In this document: positions 9,804-19,051 of the stretch, piece by piece | Layout of the letters: every line of letters begins with the position of its first letter | Numbering within the stretch: the first letter of the stretch is position 1 | Source: Ruegeria atlantica | GTDB lineage: Bacteria > Pseudomonadota > Alphaproteobacteria > Rhodobacterales > Rhodobacteraceae | Direction: 5' to 3' | Assembly (NCBI RefSeq): GCF_013032505.1 | Contig: NZ_WQCG01000006.1 | Span: 124,001 to 188,000, forward strand | DNA: 64,000 nucleotides | Notes under the pieces: model-generated | The model's database searches: none | Seen by the model: only the letters and a program-made list of their open reading frames with translations | Told to the model about the DNA's origin: nothing | Translations under genes and position numbers: made by a program

Positions 9804-10940
9804 ATGATCGCATCAGAAAGTCTGTCACGTTGGCAAGCAGCGTTGCCGTACTGGGTTTCCCTCCTGTTGATCCCCATTATCTGGCTTACCGCGTTTGCCG
9901 GTGGCTGGTGGGTCTTGCTGGTGCCACTTTCGACCTGGTGGGTATTCGCGGTTCTGGACCAGCTGACGGGCCTAAACCTTGAGAATGTCGACCCTGACAC
10001 ACCAGACAGCGGCCTGAAATGGTACGTTCTGCTGACCAAGGCATGGGCTCCGATTCAGTTTCTGACTCTGTTTGGACTGATCTGGTACGCAACACACACC
10101 GATCACCTGTCCGTTCTGGGCAAAATTGGCTTGTTCTTCGGTATGGGCGTGATCTCCGGCACCATCGGGATCAACTACAGTCATGAACTGATGCACCAGA
10201 AAGGGCGATTGGAACGATGGCTGGGTGATATTCTTCTGGCCATGGTGCTGTATTCCCACTTCCGGTCAGAACACCTGCTGGTCCACCACCGATACGTCGG
10301 GACCCCACGCGATCCGGTCACAGCGCGGTACAATGAAGGATTCCACCGGTTTTACCCTCGGGTGCTGTGGCAATGCCTCGTGTCCGCGTTCCGCGCGGAA
10401 CGGGACAAGCTGGCGCGCAAGCAACGCCCTTGGACCGACCTGGCGAACCCGTTCTGGCGCTATTGGGCGCTTCAGGCGGGTATGCTGGCGTTGGCTTTCG
10501 TGCTCGGGGGATGGTCGGGCGTTGCCCTGTTCCTGGTGCAGGCAGGCGTCGCCATATGGCAACTGGAACTGGTGAATTACGTCGAACATTACGGCCTGAC
10601 GCGCAAACACCTGGGCGAGGGAAAATACGAACACGTCCAGCCGCGCCATTCATGGAACGCTTCGCAAAAAGCGTCGAACTGGCTACTGATCAACTTGCAA
10701 CGCCATTCTGACCACCACTACAAACCAAACCGGCGCTTTCCGTTGCTGCAGCATCACTCGGAGGACGCGGCCCCGCAACTTCCCTATGGCTACCCTGTGA
10801 TGACTGTCGCTGCGATGATCCCACCACTGTGGCGTCGTGTCATGAACCCCCGCGTACGTGCGTGGCGGCGACAATATTATCCCGAAGTCACCGACTGGAA
10901 ACCCTACAACAGGTCTTTAAACCCACTGCCGCGATCCTGA
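9804..10940 (+). CDS. alkB: Membrane-bound alkane 1-monooxygenase (AlkB family)
   Basis: 378 residues, an integral membrane di-iron hydroxylase. The histidine boxes are present: NYSHELMHQKGRLERW, EHLLVHHRYVG, the NYVEHYGL motif and LQRHSDHHYKPNRRF, together with about six hydrophobic spans. The order and the HYG motif match AlkB rather than fatty-acid desaturases. It would hydroxylate medium-chain alkanes using rubredoxin and rubredoxin reductase, neither of which is in this window. The start is the ATG at 9804 (GGAGCGAAG just upstream). It follows mutY by 59 bases and is followed by a hairpin. Confidence 0.9.
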   Translation: MIASESLSRWQAALPYWVSLLLIPIIWLTAFAGGWWVLLVPLSTWWVFAVLDQLTGLNLENVDPDTPDSGLKWYVLLTKAWAPIQFLTLFGLIWYATHTDHLSVLGKIGLFFGMGVISGTIGINYSHELMHQKGRLERWLGDILLAMVLYSHFRSEHLLVHHRYVGTPRDPVTARYNEGFHRFYPRVLWQCLVSAFRAERDKLARKQRPWTDLANPFWRYWALQAGMLALAFVLGGWSGVALFLVQAGVAIWQLELVNYVEHYGLTRKHLGEGKYEHVQPRHSWNASQKASNWLLINLQRHSDHHYKPNRRFPLLQHHSEDAAPQLPYGYPVMTVAAMIPPLWRRVMNPRVRAWRRQYYPEVTDWKPYNRSLNPLPRS

Positions 10941-10942
10941 CC

Positions 10943-10962
10943 GCAGCGCGCTTGTGCGCTGC
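10943..10962. terminator. Hairpin between convergent alkB and the membrane cyclase gene
   Basis: GCAGCGC (10943-10949) and GCGCTGC (10956-10962) around a 6-base loop, in the 82-bp gap between two converging genes. No T-run, so only a possible terminator. Confidence 0.4.
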
Positions 10963-11022
10963 ACGGCCCAACGGGATGCCATGCATCTTCGATGCGTGAC
11001 AGATCGGCGGGAGCCGCTGGAC

Positions 11023-12405
11023 CTAATGGACCCAAATGTCCATAGCGCCCTGTACCCCGCGGACAGGCTGGTTTTCATGCCTCGCAAAACCGGCCATGAG
11101 GTCGGGTGCGTTGTTACCTTCCAGAATTACTTTCGCCCGCACCGCATCGCTCAGCACTACGCGAACGTCAAGATCGCGGGTCAACGCCTCAAGTTTGGCA
11201 GAGACATTCACCGCATCCCCGATGACTGCAAATTCCAATCGGTTCGCCCCAATATCTCCCAATACCACTGACCCGTAGTGAACCCCTATTCCCACGCGGA
11301 TTTCCGGCTCGCCTGCCCGCCGCCGCTCCAGATTCCAGCGATCAATCACGTCCACCATATCCAGCGCGCAAGCCACCGCGTTGCTGGCATCCAGTGGGGT
11401 TGGCACCGGCGTTCCGAAGGTGGCCATCAGACCGTCCCCAAGATATTTGTCCAACGTGCCATGGTGACGGAAGACTTCCGTTTCCATTCGGGCGTGAAAA
11501 CCGCGCAGCAATTCGATGACGTCATACGGGTCGCGCCCGGCCGCGAATTTGGTAAACCCAACGATGTCTATGAACAAAACGGCGATGTCTTCTTTGCGAA
11601 CCTGCTTGAGCGGTTCATCATTCTGGCTGAGCTCGTCCACGACATTTGGCGAGAAGTATCGCGACAGGTTTGCGCGTTCCCTTTCAAGCCCTGCATTCGT
11701 CATCAACAACCGGTTGAGCCGCCGCATGGAAATACCAAGCGTGACCGCAACCATCAGAAACACGATCACCTGCTGTATACGTTGAGGAACCATAAAACTG
11801 TTGGGATCCAACAGAACTGCTACATCGGGATACCCTGCCAATGCCTCGGCCACGCGCTCACTGATGCCCGGAATTGGCGTAGCCACCCACCAGGCGATGA
11901 TCCAACCCACTGTCCACATCATCGCGGTCCATGTCCCAATAGCCACGACCGTGCGCCACGAATAGGCCAAGGTTCCTGCCGCAAGAATGATGAAAAAATA
12001 CTGGAAGTTGTCGAACCGAAATTGCATAGCCAGCGGTCGCACATCATCGCTGAACGGATTGGGCACAATCATCCCCAGTGTCATGATCAACAGATCGACA
12101 AAAATCAGCAACAATTCGACACGTGACTGCCCAACACGCCCGGCACGCCGGATCAGCCAACCATTGGCGCAGATCAACAACAGAATGAAGTGATACCACA
12201 GAACATCCCAATTGGTGTTCAGGTAGATCAACAGAATGCCGGTCAGCCCCATCGCCACCCAGCGGGCACGAACGGCCAGCTCCAACCCTTCGCGCTTATG
12301 CCGCTCCAGCGCTGCCTCAGTGTATTTGTTGTCCAGATCATACTCATCCGGCTTGGTCACAAAGAACCGCCCAAATCGGGACTCGCTGGCTGTTACATCC
12401 GACAT
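11023..12405 (-). CDS. Membrane-anchored class III adenylate cyclase
   Basis: 460 residues. An N-terminal half with about six hydrophobic segments (residues 45-240) precedes a class III cyclase domain. The catalytic features are present: metal aspartates in LFIDIVGFTKFA and YLGDGLMATFG, and VIGDAVNVSAKLEAL, which carries the transition-state Asn and Arg-type region. The Lys of LDKYLGDG together with Asp of IGDAVN is the pair that usually selects ATP, so cAMP is the likely product. I chose the ATG at 12405 because GAGGAG lies eight bases upstream; a TTG at 12411 is too close to it. The membrane part is probably a sensor; its signal is unknown. Confidence 0.88.
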   Translation of the reverse strand: MSDVTASESRFGRFFVTKPDEYDLDNKYTEAALERHKREGLELAVRARWVAMGLTGILLIYLNTNWDVLWYHFILLLICANGWLIRRAGRVGQSRVELLLIFVDLLIMTLGMIVPNPFSDDVRPLAMQFRFDNFQYFFIILAAGTLAYSWRTVVAIGTWTAMMWTVGWIIAWWVATPIPGISERVAEALAGYPDVAVLLDPNSFMVPQRIQQVIVFLMVAVTLGISMRRLNRLLMTNAGLERERANLSRYFSPNVVDELSQNDEPLKQVRKEDIAVLFIDIVGFTKFAAGRDPYDVIELLRGFHARMETEVFRHHGTLDKYLGDGLMATFGTPVPTPLDASNAVACALDMVDVIDRWNLERRRAGEPEIRVGIGVHYGSVVLGDIGANRLEFAVIGDAVNVSAKLEALTRDLDVRVVLSDAVRAKVILEGNNAPDLMAGFARHENQPVRGVQGAMDIWVH

Positions 12406-12478
12406 GGCCAAGGCTCCTCACGTGCTCAACAGTGTAAGAAATCTCATATCGGAACCGGGGGACGAATAAAACAAAAGA

Positions 12479-12498
12479 CCCCGCCGAGATCGGCGGGG
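12479..12498 (-). terminator. Rho-independent terminator of ccrM
   Basis: Minus-strand stem of 9 bp (CCCCGCCGA paired with TCGGCGGGG) with a 2-base apex, followed on the minus strand by a T-rich run (TCTTTTGTTTTATTC). It lies 52 bases past the ccrM stop codon and also separates it from the cyclase gene. Confidence 0.8.
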
Positions 12499-12549
12499 CA
12501 AGGCTTAGTGCCTTGTGTCAGGCCACAGGCACCGGCGGTGTTCGTTAAA

Positions 12550-13659
<1,110 letters not shown>

Positions 13660-13700
13660 TCAAGTATCCACGGCGCTTTTGCGCTCATTTGGTTGAGACA

Positions 13701-13744
13701 AGGATGAGTCAAAGTCGATTCGCCGTCAATTTCTTTTTTGAATC
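13701..13744 (-). promoter_or_regulatory. Probable ccrM promoter with three GANTC sites
   Basis: Within 39 bp upstream of ccrM there are GAGTC (13706-13710), GATTC (13717-13721) and GAATC (13740-13744), where about one per 256 bp is expected by chance. On the minus strand a TTGACG (13729-13724) is followed after 17 bases by a weak CATCCT, with one GANTC in the spacer and another at the -10 edge. The promoter call is tentative; the sites themselves are plain in the sequence. Confidence 0.5.
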
Positions 13745-13757
13745 AGCAGCTTACGAT

Positions 13758-14375
13758 TTACTCTTGATACAAGATATTGTGTACCGGCTTGAATGAACGC
13801 CTATGATGTGGGGTCACACCAAGATTTTGCAGAGCTTCCCTGTGTTGTTTTGACGGATAGCCCGCGTTCTTCTCCCATCCATAGCCGGGATGCTGTTGCG
13901 CCAAATCCACCATCAGTTGATCGCGCCAGTTTTTGGCAATGATAGAAGCCGCCGCAATCGACACCGAATGCGCATCCCCTTTGACAACCGCCTGCGCCGG
14001 GATCGTCAAACCGCGAGGGATCATGTTTCCGTCAATCAGCAGATAGTCCGGCGGAGGATCAAGGGCCGCAACCGCTCGTTCCATCGCCAGATGCGAGGCA
14101 CGCAAGATGTTGTGTTCGTCAATCTCGGCAACCGAAGCATCGGCAATGGCGAATTCCGCACGGTCGCGAACGGCAGCGTCCATTGCAACGCGCCGTTTGG
14201 CCGTCAGCTTCTTGGAGTCGTTCAGCCCCTCGGGAATATCTTCGGGGTTCAAAATCACGGCAGCCGCAACCACTGGCCCGGCCAATGGTCCCCGGCCCAC
14301 CTCATCCACACCGGCAATGCGTACATATCCTTGCGCCAATGCCGCCTGTTCAATCGAATAATCTGGTGTTGTCAT
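13758..14375 (-). CDS. rnhB: Ribonuclease HII
   Basis: 205 residues. The active-site motif GVDEVGRGPLAGP (residues 22-34) supplies the first Asp and Glu, and later acidic residues are in LLIDGN and the SIIAKNWRDQLM helix. RNase HII cuts RNA in RNA-DNA hybrids and removes single ribonucleotides from DNA. It lies upstream of ccrM on the same strand with a 107-bp gap that holds the ccrM promoter. Length and motif order are normal. Confidence 0.95.
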   Translation of the reverse strand: MTTPDYSIEQAALAQGYVRIAGVDEVGRGPLAGPVVAAAVILNPEDIPEGLNDSKKLTAKRRVAMDAAVRDRAEFAIADASVAEIDEHNILRASHLAMERAVAALDPPPDYLLIDGNMIPRGLTIPAQAVVKGDAHSVSIAAASIIAKNWRDQLMVDLAQQHPGYGWEKNAGYPSKQHREALQNLGVTPHHRRSFKPVHNILYQE

Positions 14376-14419
14376 ATCAACCGAAAACCGCGTTTCGCGC
14401 CCCGCCGCAAGACAAAAAA

Positions 14420-14445
14420 GAGAGGGCGGCTTGCGCCACCCTCTC
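14420..14445 (-). terminator. Rho-independent terminator of the small exported-protein gene 14487-14960
   Basis: GAGAGGG (14420-14426) pairs with CCCTCTC (14439-14445), with three further inner pairs after one mismatch. On the minus strand the stem is followed by a run of six T. It ends transcription 41 bases past the stop codon and insulates rnhB. Confidence 0.75.
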
Positions 14446-14486
14446 CCGCGCGGTGCTTCTATGGCTCCGCTCCTGCTCGAAAGTGA

Positions 14487-14960
14487 TTACTTGTAAACGA
14501 CGCGGTATCCTTTCTGGCGCAGGCATGCGGGTTCGTATGCCCGCTTCACCTTATTGCCGTTCCAGAAACCGACCTTGCACTCTTGCGGCAGGCTATTGGC
14601 ATGTTTGTAGTGCTTCTTTAGGCAATTCGGTGCCAGAAGCGGATGGTTGTTCGAATACGTATTGAATGTGCGCAGACATTGCTGCGGCAGATCATACCGC
14701 GCCACATGCTGCGGCAGGGGGCGTACCGGGTAGCTGGGCTGCGCTACATAAGGTTGGGGCGTGTAGGTCTGATGACGCGTTGTCCGGGTTCGGTTCTTGC
14801 GTTTTTCCTGGTTATAGTAGTGGACCCCTGCCCCTATGATCGCAATAGCGGCAAGCCCGCCAAGGATGTCCTTGGCATCCGCAGCCCGTGCCTGCGAGGC
14901 TGAGACGCCGGTGATGGCAACAGCAGTAGCGACGATAATAGCGATGAACTTCCGGTGCAT
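14487..14960 (-). CDS. Small exported protein of unknown function
   Basis: 157 residues from the ATG at 14960, which has AGGAAGG upstream. An N-terminal signal peptide (MHRKFIAIIVATAVAITGVS, cleavage probably after ARA) is followed by a second short hydrophobic stretch (GGLAAIAIIGAGVHYY) and a basic Lys/Arg/Thr linker. The C-terminal half is Cys- and Tyr-containing (four cysteines: QQCLR, PNCLKK, QECKVG, PACLRQ), which could form disulfides in the periplasm. I do not recognise the family. It is divergent from the gene at 15138 and has its own terminator, so it is probably expressed alone. Confidence 0.7.
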   Translation of the reverse strand: MHRKFIAIIVATAVAITGVSASQARAADAKDILGGLAAIAIIGAGVHYYNQEKRKNRTRTTRHQTYTPQPYVAQPSYPVRPLPQHVARYDLPQQCLRTFNTYSNNHPLLAPNCLKKHYKHANSLPQECKVGFWNGNKVKRAYEPACLRQKGYRVVYK

Positions 14961-15137
14961 GATGCGTGTCCTTCCTAGTGTTTCGGGGCGATCCGGCACA
15001 GACCGCAAACGTGATGCCCCAACACTGGGTCCGCACCCTTCAGACAAGCAATAACGAGCGGTTGTTATCCGATATCACGCCCCTCAAACCCCTTAGGTTA
15101 TTGAATATCGTGCAAACCCATGCGCAGGATGCAGCCT

Positions 15138-15422
15138 ATGAAACCGATCCTCTCTTCTCTGGCCGTTGCGGCCCTGATATCGCTTGGTACCGCCGCGTCG
15201 GCAGAGTGCTATGCGGACTACAAGGCCAAGCAGGACAACCCCCTGCGGCTGCATTATGGCGTGATGCAGGTTTCGGCCTGTGACAAAGGCCAGGCCCAAC
15301 AAGAAGTCTCGCAACGCCTTAGTGCTTCGGGCTGGACCTTATTGAACGTCATGTCTGTCTTTGGGCCGGAAGGATTGGATAAAAGGAAGGCCAATGCCGG
15401 ACAATTCTATCTCCGTTACTGA
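15138..15422 (+). CDS. Small secreted protein of unknown function
   Basis: 94 residues from the third in-frame ATG (15138), which has AGGA eight bases upstream; ATGs at 15120 and 15129 are alternatives. A signal peptide (MKPILSSLAVAALISLGTAA, cut after ASA) precedes a short mature domain ECYADYKAKQDNPLRLHYGV that contains two cysteines. No known motif. Its 3' end overlaps the next gene by 29 bases, so the two are co-translated, and the product may be a periplasmic partner of that membrane protein; this is inference from position only. Confidence 0.65.
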   Translation: MKPILSSLAVAALISLGTAASAECYADYKAKQDNPLRLHYGVMQVSACDKGQAQQEVSQRLSASGWTLLNVMSVFGPEGLDKRKANAGQFYLRY

Positions 15423-16095
15423 AGCCAGACGGTCAGGAACAAGACTGGTCGGTGCGGGTATTGCGGCGATCATCCTGATTCTCGTCACTGCCGCCATCTT
15501 TTTGTTCTGGACCCTGCCTGACGCCAACGCATTTAACGCGCGCGTTGAACGGCTGTTTGTCGAAAGCGATCTGACCTCGCAGACTGAAATTCGCCTGTTG
15601 GAGATTTTGGCCCAGTCCGGCACCGCCTTTGCCGATACGCTGTCCAGCTATCGTATGGTGATATTTGTATTGCTTGTCTTTGCCAGCGCCATGCTTGTGA
15701 CGGCGCTGGTTTTTCTGGTGATGCTGGTGATGCTGAACCGTCGGATGGCGCAAATTGAACGAACTGGTATTCAAGTGACATCCTTGCTGATCAGTCGCGA
15801 GGAAAACACCGTCTACCTGAACAATATGGATTTCAAACTGACGCCCGCAGCGATGGAGACATTGTCCGTCCTGGCTGAGTCCCGACTGGATGACGAGGTT
15901 CTGTCCGGTGTTCAGATCGAGGCGATGATCTCGGGCAAAAGCGCCGCCGACTGTGACGAAGCTGCCGGCGCCACGCGGATCAAAAGGTTGCGTGATGCCT
16001 TGGGCAATCAGATGGTCAGCGAGCTGCTGGTCAAGAACATCGCCAAGAAAGGCTATATGCTGTCCATCGAAAAGGATGTAATCCAGATGGTCTGA
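15394..16095 (+). CDS. Two-span membrane protein with C-terminal winged-helix-like domain
   Basis: 233 residues, ATG at 15394 preceded by AAGGAAGG. Hydrophobic spans are at about residues 18-40 and 86-112, leaving a 45-residue loop that would face the periplasm. The C-terminal 110 residues end in GATRIKRLRDALGNQM and then VKNIAKKGYMLSIEKD. This resembles the recognition helix and hairpin of OmpR/ToxR winged helices (xxxRLRxxLG ... GxGYxL). So it looks like a membrane-bound DNA-binding regulator with the wing at the C-terminus, opposite to ToxR. The winged-helix call rests on pattern resemblance and needs a profile search. It lies upstream of the DUF427-cyclase gene. Confidence 0.6.
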   Translation: MPDNSISVTEARRSGTRLVGAGIAAIILILVTAAIFLFWTLPDANAFNARVERLFVESDLTSQTEIRLLEILAQSGTAFADTLSSYRMVIFVLLVFASAMLVTALVFLVMLVMLNRRMAQIERTGIQVTSLLISREENTVYLNNMDFKLTPAAMETLSVLAESRLDDEVLSGVQIEAMISGKSAADCDEAAGATRIKRLRDALGNQMVSELLVKNIAKKGYMLSIEKDVIQMV

Positions 16096-16203
16096 TCCGA
16101 CGGGGTTTCGCCGCTATCGCACGATAAAAATGCCGAGACCGCCCCTTGGAAATCCCCTTCACAAGGCCCATCCTATAGTGACCCCGGGCCAGGGAGGATG
16201 ATG

Positions 16204-17775
16204 ATGAACGTCCACGCCACAGCAAGACCAAAGGGCTATGGGATCTCGGTCGAACGGTTAAGCGGTAAAATTGCGATTTATCGGGACCAGGACCTTTTAG
16301 CCGAAAGCAACAACGCCAAAGTCATGTACGAAACGCGGCTTCCGCCGACGATCTACATCCCGCGCGAGGATGTGCTGGTGGATCTCAGCGACGAGACCGA
16401 ACTGCAAACCTTTTGCCCCTTCAAGGGCACTGCGACCTATCACGACGTTATCCTGGATGGTGAACGACTGGCCAATTCCGTTTGGGCCTATGAGGAGGCG
16501 CTTCCAGAAAGTGCCGCCATTCAGGGGCATATCGGGTTTTTGCCCAACGCGTATACCCGGATCGATTTGGGCGATAACCAGCTCCGGGAACCCGAAGACG
16601 GCAATATCAGTGGTCCTTTGATTGATTGGCTGATGCGTGGGGCGTCTGCGAATGACACGCCTGAGGCATTCACCAAAGCGCTGGCCGAGAAAATGCTGGA
16701 ACATGGGATCGCCATCCAGCGCCTGAGCATCCTGACATGGTCCCTGCATCCGCTGATAGCGGGCAAGCACTACATCTGGGAAAAGGGCGAGGCGGAGATT
16801 TCGACCAATGTTCCGACCTACGAAATCCACGACCACCCGGCTTATATCAACAGCCCATTACGTCATGTGTCGAACGGGCTGGGCGGCGTGCGACAGCGGC
16901 TGAACGCGGAAAACCCCCATAATAGCTTTCCAATCATGGAGGACCTGCGTGAAAAAGGGGCGACCGACTATGTCGCCATGCCGTTGCCGTTCTCGGATGG
17001 ACGTACCAACGTTCTGACCCTGACCTGCGATCACCCGGACGGTTTCACGACGGAAAACCTTGGGCTGGTGTTCGAATGCTCGCTGGTCATCGCCCGGTTT
17101 TATGAGGTTTTCATGCAGCGCGAGAACGCTCAGGTCCTGCTTGAAACCTATGTTGGCAAACGCTCGGGCGCGCGCGTCTTAGGGGGTGAGATCCGGCGCG
17201 GTGACGGGGATGAAATTGATGCCGCCATTATGTTCTGTGATCTGCGCAATTCGACCAGCTTGGAAGAGAAACTGGGGCGCGCCGACTACATAAATCTACT
17301 GAACGACTTTTTTGAAACCGTTTCTGGCATTGTGCATGAAAACGGCGGCGAAGTCCTGAAGTTCATCGGTGACGCGGTCCTTGCCGTGTTTCCAGCGGGT
17401 GAGGATTCAAAAAACGCCCGCGAGAACGCGCAGCGAAGCGCCATCAACATCGTAGAAAAGTTGGGAGAGTTGCGCCAGTCAGGTTCCGACAATCATTGTG
17501 ATTGCTCAATCGGGGTTGCCTACGGGCGCGTGACCTACGGCAATGTCGGATCACGTGAACGGCTGGACTTTACCGTGATCGGACAAGCCGCGAATATCGC
17601 TGCGCGTCTGGGTGAATATGGAAAAACCAAAAACCACAGGATTGTGGTGTCTGCCGATATTGTGCCCGCCTGCGCCAATGCGCTGCCTCTTGGCGACGTC
17701 AAGCTGCATAATGTTTCGCAACCGGTCGAGTCTTATGCTCTCAGAACTTCCGCAGATGCCGTTCTGAACGCTTAA
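16204..17775 (+). CDS. DUF427-class III cyclase fusion protein
   Basis: About 523 residues, soluble. Residues 13-115 form a DUF427 domain, recognised by PTIYIPREDVLVDL and FCPFKGTATYHDV. A middle region (about 135-310) has a GAF-like look (HNSFPIMEDLREKGATDYVA) and is seen in front of other alphaproteobacterial cyclases. The catalytic domain follows: metal Asp in IMFCDLRNSTSL, FIGDAVLAVF, and VIGQAANIAARLG. The Lys of VLKFIGD fits ATP use, but the usual Asp of IGDAxN is Gln here. ATGs at 16198, 16201 and 16204 are in frame; GGGAGG (16192-16197) spaces best with 16204. The signal sensed is unknown. Confidence 0.85.
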   Translation: MNVHATARPKGYGISVERLSGKIAIYRDQDLLAESNNAKVMYETRLPPTIYIPREDVLVDLSDETELQTFCPFKGTATYHDVILDGERLANSVWAYEEALPESAAIQGHIGFLPNAYTRIDLGDNQLREPEDGNISGPLIDWLMRGASANDTPEAFTKALAEKMLEHGIAIQRLSILTWSLHPLIAGKHYIWEKGEAEISTNVPTYEIHDHPAYINSPLRHVSNGLGGVRQRLNAENPHNSFPIMEDLREKGATDYVAMPLPFSDGRTNVLTLTCDHPDGFTTENLGLVFECSLVIARFYEVFMQRENAQVLLETYVGKRSGARVLGGEIRRGDGDEIDAAIMFCDLRNSTSLEEKLGRADYINLLNDFFETVSGIVHENGGEVLKFIGDAVLAVFPAGEDSKNARENAQRSAINIVEKLGELRQSGSDNHCDCSIGVAYGRVTYGNVGSRERLDFTVIGQAANIAARLGEYGKTKNHRIVVSADIVPACANALPLGDVKLHNVSQPVESYALRTSADAVLNA

Positions 17776-17861
17776 GATACAAAAAGCGCGCAGTTCAAAT
17801 CAATCAGGGCCACCCGACAATGCTTCTGGTGGTCGTCGCGCGTCCGAAGCACTTTTTTGCC

Positions 17862-18653
17862 TTAGACACCAAGCAGGATCAGCGCGGTCTGCGCCGGGGA
17901 AATCGCGCTTTCAAGCTGGGCGATTTGACTACGGGCAAGGAATTGATCTGTCAGGCGCTCTATTGCGGCCTTATCCTCGAATTGGGCCAGATCATCGGAC
18001 CCGGTCAGCCCTGACAACCTGTCTTTGAACACTTCCAGTTGCTTGTCGATATTCAACTGGCCAAAGCTGGACGGTAACCCCAGAGCATTTTCCATCATCC
18101 GCCGCAGCGGAGGCAAACTCATCAAATCAAACCACTTGGTATCTTTGCTGCCTTCCTTTTGAGCCAGCTCCCCCAGAGCATGCTGCGCATACAAAGCGAT
18201 CCGCATCGTTTCATCTGATTCACCCACAGCAATTTCAAATCGAGACACGACGCTGTCACGTGCAATCTCTTCCATGTTGGTGATCAGCCCGGTTTTGCGC
18301 ACCTCGCCCGGCCCAAACCCAAACGCCTCGGAAAACTGCCGGTACCTTTTGTCGGACAGACGATTGGACAACGCATCCTGCGCTTTGGTCCCGTCGGACA
18401 GGATCTTCTGTATGAAGTAGCGATTGTCCAAGTCGGATTCCAACCCAAAGGCCCCGAGTGCAACTTGCAACAACCGGCGATCGGACACCAATTCCTCTGC
18501 TGTCTGGACCTTTTTGATCTTCTCCAAAAAGTACTCACTGTCCCTTTTGTTGACAGAGGACGAAGAAAAACTGTCGATCTGCGCGTCATATGTCCGCTGC
18601 AGGAATCGCCAGCCGACAATGCCGCCCGAAGGTATAACCGGCTGGAACGTCAT
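17862..18653 (-). CDS. DUF1217 family flagellar-locus protein
   Basis: 263 residues, last of four minus-strand genes starting with flagellin. The sequence is largely helical, with FLQRTYDAQIDSF near the start and repeated acidic helices (ALGAFGLESDLDNRYFIQKI), the pattern I associate with DUF1217 proteins that sit in alphaproteobacterial flagellar clusters. Function is not established; a role in export or assembly is inferred from its place. The start ATG shares one base with the stop of flbT, so it is coupled to it. A disordered or export signal is not obvious. Confidence 0.7.
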   Translation of the reverse strand: MTFQPVIPSGGIVGWRFLQRTYDAQIDSFSSSSVNKRDSEYFLEKIKKVQTAEELVSDRRLLQVALGAFGLESDLDNRYFIQKILSDGTKAQDALSNRLSDKRYRQFSEAFGFGPGEVRKTGLITNMEEIARDSVVSRFEIAVGESDETMRIALYAQHALGELAQKEGSKDTKWFDLMSLPPLRRMMENALGLPSSFGQLNIDKQLEVFKDRLSGLTGSDDLAQFEDKAAIERLTDQFLARSQIAQLESAISPAQTALILLGV

Positions 18654-19051
18654 TACTGGTAGGCCATGAGCCGCTCTTCGCGGGGCAGCAGCGCGCGCAA
18701 GGCTTTAAGGCATTTGTAAAACTGCTGATCCAGAAGCGCTTGCGTTGCCTCGGACAGAACCCGGCGACTGTCGGCGTCAGTAAAGACCTGGCTCAGCTCT
18801 TCGACGCGGCGTAACAATTGTTGGCGTGCCTGATCGGGTTCCATATCTCCAGACAGCACAAGTTGAGCAGCATAGCAGACACGTCGAACCGGAGTGTTGA
18901 CCTGGTCCGGGTGGATCGCATCCCGCAGGCGCAGTACATTCGCCTCAGGTGTCATGATCGAAAACCGACTACGGCGGTCTCCATTTTCCACGACTACACC
19001 GTTGATCAAAACCCGTTCTTTCGGCGCCAATTTCAAAACCAACCCTGCCAT
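18653..19051 (-). CDS. flbT: Flagellin synthesis regulator FlbT
   Basis: 132 residues. FlbT in Caulobacter binds flagellin mRNA 5' leaders and blocks translation until the hook is finished. The N-terminus (LKLAPKERVLINGVVVENGD) and the Arg-rich helical second half match FlbT. It lies between flaF and the DUF1217 gene with one-base stop/start overlaps on both sides. Next to flagellin and flaF the assignment is firm; whether it represses or activates in this organism cannot be told. Confidence 0.92.
   Translation of the reverse strand: MAGLVLKLAPKERVLINGVVVENGDRRSRFSIMTPEANVLRLRDAIHPDQVNTPVRRVCYAAQLVLSGDMEPDQARQQLLRRVEELSQVFTDADSRRVLSEATQALLDQQFYKCLKALRALLPREERLMAYQ

Noticed and set aside
11278..12126. 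Open frame of 282 codons on the + strand opposite the membrane cyclase
   Set aside because: Shadow of the cyclase gene; the minus-strand product has complete catalytic motifs.
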